Shown here: in pieces, positions 1 through 8,463 of the stretch
Layout of the letters: the number at the start of each line of letters is the position of its first letter
Position numbering within the stretch: the stretch's first letter is position 1
NCBI RefSeq assembly: GCF_900188245.1
Contig: NZ_FZOK01000011.1
Span: forward strand, 112,711-176,710
DNA from: Belliella buryatensis
GTDB taxonomy: Bacteria > Bacteroidota > Bacteroidia > Cytophagales > Cyclobacteriaceae
DNA length: 64,000 bases
Direction: 5' to 3'
Program-made: the position numbers and the translations under genes
The notes under the pieces: model-generated
Databases searched by the model: none
What the model was told of the DNA's origin: nothing
Seen by the model: the letters and a program-made list of their open reading frames with translations, nothing else

Positions 1-689
1 AAAGAGTCAATCTTAGCACTGATTATCAACTGAGACCAGAAGCAATTCTAGCTGCTGTGGATGAACGTACCAAAATCATCTTCATCTGCTCACCAAACAA
101 CCCAAGCGGTAATAAAGTGAGAAGGTCGGATATCTATGAAGTCTTGAATAACTTCAATGGTATCGTGGTGGTAGACGAGGCTTATATCGACTTCAGCGAT
201 GAACCTAGCTTCACTACTGAGCTGACTAATTATCCTAACCTACTGGTGATGCAGACCTTTTCCAAAGCTTGGGGATTAGCTTCTTTGAGGTTGGGGATGG
301 CTTATGCTTCCAAAGAAATCATTAAAATCCTCAATCTGATCAAGCCTCCATACAATATCTCTGGACTTACCCAAGAAAAGGTATTAGAAGCTTTGGATAA
401 TGCAAGTGCAATTCAAAAAGTAGTTGAAGATACGCTAGCAGAAAGAGCATTCCTTAAAACTGAACTAGAAAAATTTTCTTTTGTATCTAAAATCTATCCT
501 TCTCACGCGAATTTTCTTCTGATCAAGACCGAGGGAGCTAGAAAAATTTACGAATACTTAATCGAACAAACTATCATCATCAGAGATAGATCCAAGGTAG
601 TCCTTTGTGAAGACTGTCTGAGAATTTCTGTAGGAACAAGAACTGAAAACGAAGCTTTACTAAAAGCTCTAGTGCAATACAAGCCATGA
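1..689 (+). CDS. hisC: Histidinol-phosphate aminotransferase (C-terminal part, cut by window edge)
   Basis: PLP-dependent transaminase of histidine synthesis that converts imidazole-acetol phosphate to histidinol phosphate. The gene enters from the left; the frame is open from base 3 with no start visible, so only about the last 228 residues are seen. Fold-type I class II aminotransferase marks are present: SPNNPSGN, the DEAYIDF strand that carries the cofactor-binding Asp, and FSKAWG, whose Lys (codon at 264-266) should form the Schiff base with PLP. The C-terminal RISVGT motif holds the substrate-carboxylate Arg. The stop overlaps the hisB start by 4 bases (ATGA), which indicates translational coupling within a his operon. 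Confidence 0.95.
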   Translation, partial: RVNLSTDYQLRPEAILAAVDERTKIIFICSPNNPSGNKVRRSDIYEVLNNFNGIVVVDEAYIDFSDEPSFTTELTNYPNLLVMQTFSKAWGLASLRLGMAYASKEIIKILNLIKPPYNISGLTQEKVLEALDNASAIQKVVEDTLAERAFLKTELEKFSFVSKIYPSHANFLLIKTEGARKIYEYLIEQTIIIRDRSKVVLCEDCLRISVGTRTENEALLKALVQYKP

Positions 690-1780
690 AGAAAGCATTA
701 TTTATTGATCGTGATGGCACCATCATCATCGAGCCCCCTACTGACTTCCAAGTTGACAGCTTGGAGAAATTAGAATTCTACCCCAAAGCATTGAGTAATC
801 TCAGGAAAATCGCTGAGGAATGTGATTTTGAACTGATCATGGTCACAAATCAAGATGGCTTAGGGACGGATTCTTTTCCAGAAGACACCTTTTGGCCAGC
901 CCAAAACAAAATGATGAAAACCCTCGAAGGAGAAGGTATCATTTTTTCGGCTGTGCATATCGATAAGTCATTCGAGCACGAAAACTTACCTACTCGCAAA
1001 CCAAGGATCGGTATGCTCACAGCTTATCAAAATGGCGACTATGACCTTGCCAATTCCTATGTGATCGGAGATAGAAAAACAGATGTGCAGCTCGCAAAAA
1101 ATCTAGGGACCAAATCTATTTTCATTGGTGAAAAGCTTGAAGAGGCGACGTTTTCAACCAAATCTTGGGATGAAATTTACGAGTTTCTAAGACTTCCCGC
1201 TAGAAAAGCAACTGTGGAGCGAAAGACTTCTGAGACAGATATCAAAATCAGCCTTAATCTAGATGGAACGGGAAAATGTAACATCAGCACAGGTTTGCAT
1301 TTCTTTGACCACATGCTCGAGCAATTGGGTAAGCACGGCGGAACAGATCTAGAAATCCATGTCAATGGTGATTTGCATATCGATGAACACCATACCATTG
1401 AGGATACAGCCTTGGCACTTGGGGAAGCTTATTTAAAGGCACTTGGAGACAAAAAGGGCATCTACCGTTATGGCTTTCTTTTGCCGATGGACGATGTTTT
1501 GGCACAATGTGCGATTGATTTTGGAGGACGTCCTTGGATGGTTTGGGAGGCAGAATTCAAAAGAGAAAAAATCGGTGAAATGCCGACAGAAATGTTCTAC
1601 CATTTCTTCAAATCCTTCTCAGATACAGCCAAATGCAACCTGAATATCAAAGCTGAGGGTTCAAACGAACACCACAAAATCGAAGCCATCTTCAAGTCCA
1701 TGGCACGAGCCATCAAAATGGCTGTAAAAAGAGACCTTAACGCCCTCAATCAACTTCCGAGTACGAAAGGGGTTTTGTAA
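686..1780 (+). CDS. hisB: Bifunctional histidinol-phosphatase / imidazoleglycerol-phosphate dehydratase
   Basis: A fusion that does two non-consecutive steps of histidine synthesis. Residues 1-165 are a HAD phosphatase (DRDGT at 8-12 with nucleophile Asp8; later GDRKTD). Residues 175-364 are the IGPD dehydratase, with the two manganese-binding histidine motifs DEHHT and NEHHK and the FFDHML helix. Length 364 is normal for fused HisB. The HAD half lacks the Cys-rich zinc loop of the E. coli enzyme: the corresponding stretch before RKP has no cysteine. It is coupled to hisC by a 4-base overlap and followed by a strong terminator, so it ends the his operon. Both domain assignments are firm. Confidence 0.95.
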   Translation: MKKALFIDRDGTIIIEPPTDFQVDSLEKLEFYPKALSNLRKIAEECDFELIMVTNQDGLGTDSFPEDTFWPAQNKMMKTLEGEGIIFSAVHIDKSFEHENLPTRKPRIGMLTAYQNGDYDLANSYVIGDRKTDVQLAKNLGTKSIFIGEKLEEATFSTKSWDEIYEFLRLPARKATVERKTSETDIKISLNLDGTGKCNISTGLHFFDHMLEQLGKHGGTDLEIHVNGDLHIDEHHTIEDTALALGEAYLKALGDKKGIYRYGFLLPMDDVLAQCAIDFGGRPWMVWEAEFKREKIGEMPTEMFYHFFKSFSDTAKCNLNIKAEGSNEHHKIEAIFKSMARAIKMAVKRDLNALNQLPSTKGVL

Positions 1781-1801
1781 GGCGAGGCAAATAATTTAAA
1801 T

Positions 1802-1833
1802 AAAGCGAGGCAAATTAAATTGCCTCGCTTTTT
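1802..1833 (+). terminator. Rho-independent terminator of the his operon
   Basis: A 12-bp perfect stem (1802-1813 with 1820-1831) closing a 6-base loop and running into a T tract, about 20 bases after the hisB stop. A copy of the left-arm sequence (GCGAGGCAAAT) also occurs just upstream at about 1781-1791. Confidence 0.9.
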
Positions 1834-1928
1834 CATTTTTCCCAATCTTTTCTGGGATTCGGGTTTTCCCAATCTCGCTCTGGTAAATCAAATTAGCTAG
1901 CATGTTGATTTGCTGATAGACCTCAATC

Positions 1929-2160
1929 TATATCTCTCATCCCTACGGGACTTTTGGATAGCATGTCTACCCCCTGTCATGGATTGAAATCATGACTAAT
2001 ATATCGGTCGCTCCTATGGAGCTGAAATGTAAACCACTACAAACCATCATGCAAATAAAGTAGTGCCAGAGGCACGACCGACATCATAACAGTGGGTTTC
2101 AACCCATTGACTCAAGAAACTTGCGAGGAAGGGAAAGTCCCGTAGGGATGAACGACATAA
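1929..2160. repeat. Nested inverted-repeat element built from six small hairpins
   Basis: The outer arms 1938-1954 and 2134-2150 are an exact 17-base inverted repeat, and weaker symmetry continues outward to about 1929 and 2160. Inside, the order is palindromic too: hairpin A (CCC-TAC-GGG, 1941-1949), hairpin B (1976-1996), hairpin C (GCTCC-TAT-GGAGC, 2010-2022), then C' (GTGCC-AGA-GGCAC, 2063-2075), B' (2092-2107) and A' (2139-2147). No ORF fits. It looks like a REP/MITE-type mobile repeat and probably accounts for most of this 470-base gap between hisB and the haemoglobin gene. Family assignment is inference. Confidence 0.75.
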
Positions 2161-2187
2161 AGGAAAATCATGAGTTCCCAATAACAT

Positions 2188-2222
2188 AAAAAGACCAGCT
2201 TTATGTCAAAGTTGGTCTTTTT
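2188..2222 (-). terminator. Bidirectional terminator after the tandem haemoglobin gene
   Basis: Stem 2189-2202 with 2208-2221, one G-T pair, A tract on the left and T tract on the right, so it can work on either strand. It lies 29 bases beyond the stop of the minus-strand gene at 2251. Confidence 0.8.
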
Positions 2223-2250
2223 AAGAATGCAATCGTTTTCTAAATTCAAT

Positions 2251-3333
2251 TTATCGTTGAATAATAGCACCTCTTAATCCTTCGCTATTCAATAGCCCAC
2301 CAAATTCTTGGATGACTGGCATTGGGACATTATTCTCAAGTGCACCTTCCACCACAGCTTCTACAAACAAATCATAATCAGCAGCAGATACCAAACCAGT
2401 CATTCTCGAATTGACAGCTGGATTGTGAGCGTCTGCCATATTCAGCCCTGTATATTCAATATTAACTGAACCGATTGCCTGCGCTAAAAACTCAGAGAAA
2501 TCTGTCACCAAAGTGGTGAAACCAGATAAATTACCTGCTCCCACTTCTGCTAGCAATACAGAGAAATAAGGCTGTAGATCATCATACTTTCCTCCTTCAT
2601 TGGTTGCAATTACCAATACTGTACTGGTCACTACTGCTTCCAGAGGTGCATATCCAGCCTCGACTAATCTTACTGGTTCTCCGTCATCAGCTACATTGAT
2701 CAAACCTGATCCTCCCAATCTAGTGTAGAGATCTAAGCCTTCATTGTCTGCTCGCTGTACGATGGGCTCTCTTACTGATTCTAACAATTGCCCAACAGGC
2801 CCGATCACCTCACTTGAAGTAATATTTGCTTGTGCAGCACCTTCTACCACAGCTTGTACAAAAAGATCGTAATCTGCATTGTTGATTCTGCCATTCATAC
2901 GACTATTTCTCACCGGGTCGTGAGCTGCTTCCATGTCTAAGCCAGTGTATTGAAAATTCTTTGCCCCTGTAGCCTCAGCTAAAAATTCCGTAAAATCTAA
3001 TACCAAAGTAATAAAACCAGATGTCTCCCCTCTACCTACTTCATTTAGTAAAACAGAAAAATACGGCTGCAATGCATCATATTTTCCACCCTCGTTTTCT
3101 GCTATTGTCAAAACTGTATTGGTCACTACAGTTCTAAGATTCAAGAAACCTTGCTCTATGGTCTGTCCTGGATTAAGTGGGTCAGTGACTCTAGCTTCTC
3201 CACCAAGCTGAACAGCATAAAACGAGTCATCCATCATCATCGGCCCATCATCATCTCTATTACAGGAGGTGAAAACCAGGGCGGCTATTACCATTGATCC
3301 GGTTAGCCATACATTTAACTTTTTCATAATCAT
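2251..3333 (-). CDS. Lipoprotein with two tandem truncated-haemoglobin (group 1-like) domains
   Basis: An exported lipoprotein: a hydrophobic signal then FTSC with lipidation Cys24, followed by an acidic DDD stretch. Residues about 36-194 and 200-360 are two copies of one domain. Each shows the truncated-haemoglobin pattern: LGG near the start, a helix ending in PYFSVLL, a helix ending in EFLA, then YTGL-(D/N)-M with a proximal-type histidine (His138 and His303), NSRM and DYDLFV. The domains carry an extra segment before the first helix compared with cytosolic group 1 proteins. The start could be Met1 or Met3. It is 15 bases after the upstream membrane protein, so likely co-transcribed. Haem binding is inferred from the retained histidines; an O2/NO role outside the cytoplasm is unproven. 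Confidence 0.75.
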   Translation of the reverse strand: MIMKKLNVWLTGSMVIAALVFTSCNRDDDGPMMMDDSFYAVQLGGEARVTDPLNPGQTIEQGFLNLRTVVTNTVLTIAENEGGKYDALQPYFSVLLNEVGRGETSGFITLVLDFTEFLAEATGAKNFQYTGLDMEAAHDPVRNSRMNGRINNADYDLFVQAVVEGAAQANITSSEVIGPVGQLLESVREPIVQRADNEGLDLYTRLGGSGLINVADDGEPVRLVEAGYAPLEAVVTSTVLVIATNEGGKYDDLQPYFSVLLAEVGAGNLSGFTTLVTDFSEFLAQAIGSVNIEYTGLNMADAHNPAVNSRMTGLVSAADYDLFVEAVVEGALENNVPMPVIQEFGGLLNSEGLRGAIIQR

Positions 3334-3348
3334 AAAATTTAGTGTTAG

Positions 3349-3774
3349 TTAATTTTCAAATGTTCTTTGGAAGAATGCTCCCAGCTTCCATGTCAAAGAA
3401 TTCTTATTGATAGCTGGACAACTTTGGGCAAGCATTTCATCTGATGGCTGATAAAGACTTGCGCTGAGGTAAAAATCTTTACTGATTGCATCTACGATCT
3501 CCTGAGGAGCTTTTTTGTTTCTATCATAAAGACAAACTATATGACCTGACTCTTTATTGACCCTCACATCTTTTACACCCTCCATCAGACTGGTGTAGGT
3601 TTTGATTTTGACCGCACTGAGAGAATCTAGGGGAGATTCAAAGTCAATCCTACTCATGGTCAAATTAGGCATAGCGCCCTGCTTCGGTTGAGTGACCATG
3701 TACACATGAACGGCTAGCGTTACGATCAACGCTCCGAAAACAATCATTAATCCTAAAACAATCCTTTTAAACAT
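3349..3774 (-). CDS. Small membrane-anchored protein, possible HMA-like fold
   Basis: 141 residues with one N-terminal membrane segment (about 5-27) and a periplasmic part of about 110 residues. Residues 38-100 have an alternating pattern (a strand, a helix with SLMEGVKDVRV, a strand, a helix ending in EIVDAISKD) like heavy-metal-associated ferredoxin-like domains, but without the CxxC metal motif; single Cys81 and Cys119 are present. First gene of a two-gene operon with the tandem haemoglobin lipoprotein, which suggests a shared job in haem, metal or redox handling. The fold call is tentative. Confidence 0.5.
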   Translation of the reverse strand: MFKRIVLGLMIVFGALIVTLAVHVYMVTQPKQGAMPNLTMSRIDFESPLDSLSAVKIKTYTSLMEGVKDVRVNKESGHIVCLYDRNKKAPQEIVDAISKDFYLSASLYQPSDEMLAQSCPAINKNSLTWKLGAFFQRTFEN

Positions 3775-3878
3775 GGCTCAATTCATTTGATTTTTGTGAT
3801 ATACGAACCCCCCAATTGCTTTGGATTTTGAGGGTCAAAAAAAAATAGAGATAATTTTTAATTGAATGTCTATTTTAT

Positions 3879-3886
3879 TAGTTTTG
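3879..3886 (+). promoter_or_regulatory. Candidate -7 box for the TPR lipoprotein
   Basis: Exact match to TAnnTTTG (TAGTTTTG) 16 bases before the ATG at 3902. A TTG at 3862-3864 could be the -33 element, but the 14-base spacing is short. Confidence 0.4.
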
Positions 3887-3901
3887 GGAAAATGATTTAA
3901 C

Positions 3902-4690
3902 ATGAAAAGACAGCTCAACATTCTCATTTTCTTCACCATAGTGGTTTCATCATGTCTTGGTAGTTTTTCTGAAGGAGAGCTTCTTTTTAGGAATGGTGAA
4001 TACGAAAAAGCTATTTCTGAATTCTCGAAAACACTTTTTGTCCATGTGACAGACATCAAATCTCTACATCTAAGAGCCAGGGCATACGAAGAATTGGAGA
4101 ATTTTGAAGAAGCATTTGAAGACTATAAAAGGATCATCAATATAGACCCAAATTATGCTCAAGCACATGCTGGGATTGGTAAGCTCTACTGGAAAATGGA
4201 TAACTTCAGGGAAGCAGAAAAGCACTTATTAATTGCCGCCAAGCATGACGGTGGAGATTTTGAGATCTTGTTTTTGCTCGGCAGGGCTATGCTTCAAAAT
4301 GAAAATTATAAAAGTGCTGAAGAGTTTTTAGGCTATGCCAAAGAAAAGCGTCCAAAGGATGCAAGGGTGTATTTTTATCAAGGGATGGCTAGATCAGCAT
4401 TAGGGGATACATTTGGTGCGGCTGGCTCCTTCAATATGTCATTGTCATTGGACCCAGACAACCTAGTGACACTTTATAATCTTGGAATCGCAAACATGGC
4501 AACTGGTGCCTATCATTGGGCATTGGAAGATTTTGAAGCCCTACTGAAGAAAAAGCCTGATCATGTCGACGCACTTGCCCGCAGAGGAATGTGTAAGAAA
4601 GTACTCCGAAACCCTACCGCATGTAATGACATTATTCAAGCCGCCAACCGAGGAAGTGAAATCGCTCGAATGAATATGGAAGGGTGCTAA
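3902..4690 (+). CDS. TPR-repeat lipoprotein
   Basis: 262 residues. Signal sequence ends in VVSSC, a lipobox, so the mature protein is lipid-anchored. The rest is about six tetratricopeptide repeats, seen as repeated pairs of helices with the A/G-Y/F-x-x-A-x-x-D/E-F pattern and PD/PN/PK turns (IDPNYAQAHAGIG, LDPDNLVTLYNLG, KKPDHVDALARRG). TPR proteins are scaffolds for protein contacts; no partner is indicated. A single gene, divergent from the haemoglobin operon and convergent with the yihY-like gene. Confidence 0.8.
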   Translation: MKRQLNILIFFTIVVSSCLGSFSEGELLFRNGEYEKAISEFSKTLFVHVTDIKSLHLRARAYEELENFEEAFEDYKRIINIDPNYAQAHAGIGKLYWKMDNFREAEKHLLIAAKHDGGDFEILFLLGRAMLQNENYKSAEEFLGYAKEKRPKDARVYFYQGMARSALGDTFGAAGSFNMSLSLDPDNLVTLYNLGIANMATGAYHWALEDFEALLKKKPDHVDALARRGMCKKVLRNPTACNDIIQAANRGSEIARMNMEGC

Positions 4691-4877
4691 ACAAATAAAA
4701 TATTGAATTTTGATTAATATTATTGTCCACAATTACACGAGTATTTAAATACTTCCCACATTCCACAGCCTTCCGACCACAGCTGATTGAAATGAACCTC
4801 ATATAATATTATCAAATGGTAACTAGTAAGAAATCGAATATGCTTTTTCTAGCAAAGATAAGCCATGAGATTTTAGA

Positions 4878-5843
4878 TTAGAGCGTATGCTTTAATGCAT
4901 TGGAGACCATTTTCTTTTTAGCAGCCTTGTCTAAGGAAACATTGATTTCGAAACAAACTAGAATAATCAGAGAGGTAATAAAAAGCCACAACATGACCGC
5001 GAGCATGGTCCCGATGGAGCCATAGAGCTTGTTATATGTGGCGAAATTGTTCAAATAATAAGAGAACAAATAAAATCCTAGGGTAATTAACAGTCCCGCA
5101 GTAGTAGACCCAGCCGAAAAGAATTTCCACTTATCATGTACCGCAGGTGCAAATCTAAATATATATGCAGTAGCGACCATAAAAACCGTCAAAAGGACAA
5201 AAAACCTGAAAAAAGCTAAAAGATAATAATATAGATTACTTGACACTATTTCCCACTCAGAAATATTATACAGTACACTGCTTCCCAAAATCATGATTAC
5301 CACAGCTCCACAAATCGATAAGACTAACACAAAGATAATTCCCACAGCTATCATTCTAGTCTGGACAAAAGTTCTATTTTCTTTAGTTCGGTAGACAGCG
5401 TTGAAAGCACTCATAAGAGACATCACACCATTGGTCGCTAGAAAAAGGGCTAAGAAAAACCCAAGTGATAATAAGCTTTGTCTAGGTTTACTGACTATAT
5501 CCATGATCGTTGATTCAGCCTCTCCATATATACTTGGAGGGATGATCTCAGCAATGAAAAGCAGGATATTCTGGGTGGTGACATTGGGAAAGAAAAAACC
5601 TACATAAGGAATCATATTGAGTAAAAAGAGCAACAATGGAAACATTGCAATCGTGAAACTAAACGCTACAGAACCAGCTCTTTCAATAATCTCATCTTTT
5701 CTGATCTGCTCAAGAAAAATCTTGCCCACATCGTAAACATTTTGGTCTGGATTGCCAAAATGAATTGAGCGGAGTTTTTTTGCCTCTCTTGTAAACTTGA
5801 TCGATAATAGTCTAAGTCTTTTTTTCACCAAATCACTATTCAA
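4878..5843 (-). CDS. YihY/BrkB-family inner-membrane protein
   Basis: 321 residues with about six membrane helices and the family's typical motifs: AFSFTIAMFPLLLFLL, SLMSAFNAVYRTKE and the late GSIGTMLAVMLWLF segment. The family was once called RNase BN, but that activity belongs elsewhere; its real function is unsettled. The reading used begins at TTG 5843, overlapping the thioesterase stop by 8 bases; GTG at 5828 is an alternative. Third gene of the mltG operon. Confidence 0.85.
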   Translation of the reverse strand: MNSDLVKKRLRLLSIKFTREAKKLRSIHFGNPDQNVYDVGKIFLEQIRKDEIIERAGSVAFSFTIAMFPLLLFLLNMIPYVGFFFPNVTTQNILLFIAEIIPPSIYGEAESTIMDIVSKPRQSLLSLGFFLALFLATNGVMSLMSAFNAVYRTKENRTFVQTRMIAVGIIFVLVLSICGAVVIMILGSSVLYNISEWEIVSSNLYYYLLAFFRFFVLLTVFMVATAYIFRFAPAVHDKWKFFSAGSTTAGLLITLGFYLFSYYLNNFATYNKLYGSIGTMLAVMLWLFITSLIILVCFEINVSLDKAAKKKMVSNALKHTL

Positions 5844-6243
5844 AATACGGTTTCAAAATTTCCAAAAGATACTGAGGTGGCCTGCTTGGCCTATGTGTGT
5901 CAGTTTTTAGAAAGGTTAAAGTTGTCTTCCCTGTAGTAATCAATTCATGCACTTCGTTGAAAACTTCGTATTCAAAAGTAATCCTAATACCAGGCATTTC
6001 AGGAATTTTAACTTTAATTGTCAGCAATTCATCGTATTTACCTGGTTTGAGGTACTTTGTTTGTTGTTCCAAAACAGGCATCATGATTCCATCTGCCTCC
6101 ATCCTTTTGTATGAAAATCCTACTGACCTCAATGCCTCTACCCTCCCCACTTCAAAGTACATGGCATAATTACCATAATACACGTAGCCCATTTGGTCTG
6201 TCTCAGCATAGCGAACTCTGACTTGTGTTTCTGCTTGGAACAT
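5836..6243 (-). CDS. Acyl-CoA thioesterase, YbgC / 4-hydroxybenzoyl-CoA thioesterase family
   Basis: 135-residue single hotdog domain. The N-terminal YAETDQMGYVYYGNY motif contains the catalytic Asp16 followed by the helix EVGRVEALR typical of the YbgC/FadM group. It hydrolyses acyl-CoA or acyl-ACP; the natural substrate cannot be told from sequence. It begins 2 bases after mltG ends and overlaps the YihY-family gene, so the three genes form one operon. Confidence 0.85.
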   Translation of the reverse strand: MFQAETQVRVRYAETDQMGYVYYGNYAMYFEVGRVEALRSVGFSYKRMEADGIMMPVLEQQTKYLKPGKYDELLTIKVKIPEMPGIRITFEYEVFNEVHELITTGKTTLTFLKTDTHRPSRPPQYLLEILKPYFE

Positions 6244-6245
6244 CC

Positions 6246-7289
6246 TTAATAAATTTTCGCTTTGTTCAATGCATTTTGATATCTCCGAGCATTGTTGAGG
6301 TGCTCATTGAGATTGGTAGCAAATGCATGATATCCTGAGAAATCATCTTTTGCGCAGAAATAAAGATAGTTATGATCTTCATAATTCAAAACTGCGTCCA
6401 ATGCTGATATTTCTGGCAAATTTATTGGACCGGGAGGAAGGCCTAAATATTTGTAGGTATTATAAGGACTTTCTATTTCTTTATGGACATTAAGCACTCG
6501 CTTGATAGAAAAGTCCCCAACAGCAAAAACCAATGTTGGGTCAGCCTGTAAGGGCATATTGATTCTTAACCTATTAAGATAAACTCCCGCTACCTTAGGT
6601 CTCTCATCAGTTTTTTGAGTTTCCGCCTGCACAATAGAAGCCAAGGTAGAAACCTCTGATTGAGAAAGTCCAAGTTCGCTGGCTTTTTGCCTGCGCTCAT
6701 CGGTCCAAAAACGCTCGTATTCTTTGTACATCCTATCAAAAAGATTCTCGGCACTGGTATTCCACCATACTTCATAAGTATTGGGAATAAACATAGACAT
6801 GATTGTCTCCTCTTCAAATCCAAATTTTCTGATATAAACCGAATCCGTTAAGAGTCCATAAAAGTCAAGTTCTTGCACTTCTATGTTCTTGGTGATTTTT
6901 TCTGCTAGATCTTCTTTTGTTCTCACATTATTGAAAGTAATTCTAACAGGGGTCTGGTCTCCAGATCGAAGTTTTCTCACCAATGCCAGATTATTCATCC
7001 TTGGCTGTATGGTATAAAGCCCCGGCTTCACTAGCTCTTGATAGCCTAGCACCTTGGCCACAAAGCTAAAGGTAATCACATCTTGAATAGCCTCAGCATA
7101 ATACAAACTATCCGACACAGTCTGAAAGGTGACGTTACTCGGAATTTTGAGCAAATAAGGTTCCTCTTTCTCCAATAAAGTATTGGGACTGAAGAATGCT
7201 TGATAAAAATAAAAGGACAGCGATGTCAAAAGGACCGAAAAGGTGATGACACCGATGAGGTAATATTTTGTTTTCTTATCGTCAAACAT
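6246..7289 (-). CDS. mltG: Endolytic transglycosylase MltG
   Basis: Inner-membrane lytic transglycosylase that cuts growing peptidoglycan glycan strands and helps set their length. 347 residues: one membrane helix (about 10-30), a LysM-like region, then the YceG domain with the catalytic Glu223 in ASIVQAETQ and the conserved blocks VAGVYLNRL, MPLQADPT, YNTY and GLPPGPI, ending in FCAKDDFSGYHAFA. Full length. First gene of the operon with the thioesterase and YihY genes. Confidence 0.95.
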   Translation of the reverse strand: MFDDKKTKYYLIGVITFSVLLTSLSFYFYQAFFSPNTLLEKEEPYLLKIPSNVTFQTVSDSLYYAEAIQDVITFSFVAKVLGYQELVKPGLYTIQPRMNNLALVRKLRSGDQTPVRITFNNVRTKEDLAEKITKNIEVQELDFYGLLTDSVYIRKFGFEEETIMSMFIPNTYEVWWNTSAENLFDRMYKEYERFWTDERRQKASELGLSQSEVSTLASIVQAETQKTDERPKVAGVYLNRLRINMPLQADPTLVFAVGDFSIKRVLNVHKEIESPYNTYKYLGLPPGPINLPEISALDAVLNYEDHNYLYFCAKDDFSGYHAFATNLNEHLNNARRYQNALNKAKIY

Positions 7290-7318
7290 ATTTTTAAAGA
7301 AATCTCTTTGATAAAGCG

Positions 7319-7326
7319 CAAAAATA
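7319..7326 (-). promoter_or_regulatory. Candidate -7 box for the mltG operon
   Basis: TATTTTTG on the minus strand, an exact TAnnTTTG match, 30 bases before the mltG ATG. The same extended sequence CCTATTTTTGCGC occurs before lepA. No well-spaced -33 element is seen. Confidence 0.4.
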
Positions 7327-7365
7327 GGGAATTTTGTTCAGCGAGCTTTTCAATTTCAAATTTTG

Positions 7366-7782
7366 ATGTCGACAAGGATACAAGTCACCTGTGCAATTAT
7401 CTTTTACGAGGGTAAAATCCTATGTGCTCAAAGAGGACAAAATATGTCTCATGCTTTAAAATGGGAATTCCCGGGTGGCAAAATAGAAACAGGGGAAAGT
7501 CAACAGGAATGTATAAAAAGAGAAATCAAAGAGGAATTAAACTTAGAAATTGAACCTATCCAATTACTCCAATCAAACTTTCATCAGTACCAACCTGACA
7601 AAGAAATTGAACTTATTCCTTTTGTTTGTCGCTATATAAAAGGTAAATTGATTTTGAAAGAGCACAAGAAAATAGTCTGGTTAAGGCCCTGTGACCTATC
7701 AAAGCTAGATTGGGCACAAGCAGACATCCCAATAGTCGCTCAAGTCCAAGTGATTGAGTCTTTCAATAATCTTCCTTCGTAA
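7366..7782 (+). CDS. NUDIX hydrolase, MutT-like
   Basis: 138 residues from ATG 7366; an in-frame TTG three bases earlier is less likely. The complete Nudix box is present (G-x5-E-x7-REIKEE, starting at GGKIETGE), as is the MutT-like WEFPGG. Probably sanitises oxidised or modified nucleoside triphosphates, though Nudix specificity is hard to predict. Head-to-head with mltG; followed closely by the Sua5-like and WbqC-like genes. Confidence 0.85.
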   Translation: MSTRIQVTCAIIFYEGKILCAQRGQNMSHALKWEFPGGKIETGESQQECIKREIKEELNLEIEPIQLLQSNFHQYQPDKEIELIPFVCRYIKGKLILKEHKKIVWLRPCDLSKLDWAQADIPIVAQVQVIESFNNLPS

Positions 7783-7812
7783 GGGAAGTTATCAAAACAA
7801 CTACCAAAAACT

Positions 7813-8442
7813 ATGGCTGCAGAACTTATCAAATTATATCCTGAGAATCCAGAAATGAAAAAAATAGAACACATTGTCAATGTGTTAAGAAATGGAGGGA
7901 TCATCATTTACCCAACCGATACTGTATACGGTATGGGTTGCGATATTCACAATCAAAGGGCTGTAGAACGAATTTGTCAGATTAAAGGGATTAAACCGAA
8001 GAAGCACAATTTTTCGTTTATTTGTTATGATCTGAGTAATATTTCCGAATACACTAGAGCACTGAATACCCCAGTTTTCAAAATGATGAAAAAGGCATTA
8101 CCAGGCCCTTACACCTTTATTTTAGAAGCTAATAATTCAGTTCCGAAGATACTCAATAGCAACAAGAAAACTGTAGGAATCAGGGTTCCTGATCATTCTA
8201 TTCCAAGGCTTTTAGTCAAGGAATTAGGTCAACCAATTCTCACCACCTCTATCAGAGACGAGGATGATGTCATCGAATACAGTACAGATCCTGAGTTGAT
8301 TTTTGAAAAATATCAGCACTTGGTGGATATTGTTATTGATGGGGGGTATGGGAATAATGTCGCTTCTACAGTCATCGATTGTAGTGGTGAAGAAATAGAG
8401 GTCATCAGAGAAGGCTTAGGCAGTATAGACGAGATACTTTAA
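7813..8442 (+). CDS. Sua5/YciO/YrdC family protein
   Basis: 209 residues of the YrdC-type fold that binds RNA or nucleotides. Typical marks: PTDTVYGMGCD, the basic KGIKPKKHNFSF loop, and LPGPYTFIL. The single short domain without a C-terminal Sua5 extension, and KKHNFSFIC in place of the usual KRP-PLI pattern, make it closer to YciO than to the t6A enzyme TsaC, so I do not call it threonylcarbamoyl-AMP synthase outright. Lies 30 bases after the NUDIX gene. Confidence 0.8.
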   Translation: MAAELIKLYPENPEMKKIEHIVNVLRNGGIIIYPTDTVYGMGCDIHNQRAVERICQIKGIKPKKHNFSFICYDLSNISEYTRALNTPVFKMMKKALPGPYTFILEANNSVPKILNSNKKTVGIRVPDHSIPRLLVKELGQPILTTSIRDEDDVIEYSTDPELIFEKYQHLVDIVIDGGYGNNVASTVIDCSGEEIEVIREGLGSIDEIL

Positions 8443-8463
8443 TTAAATTAGGGGATTTTACTT

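Noticed and set aside
1840..2180. Hairpin-rich gap read as a CRISPR array
   Set aside because: Units are inverted and unequal, with no direct repeats and spacers and no cas genes.
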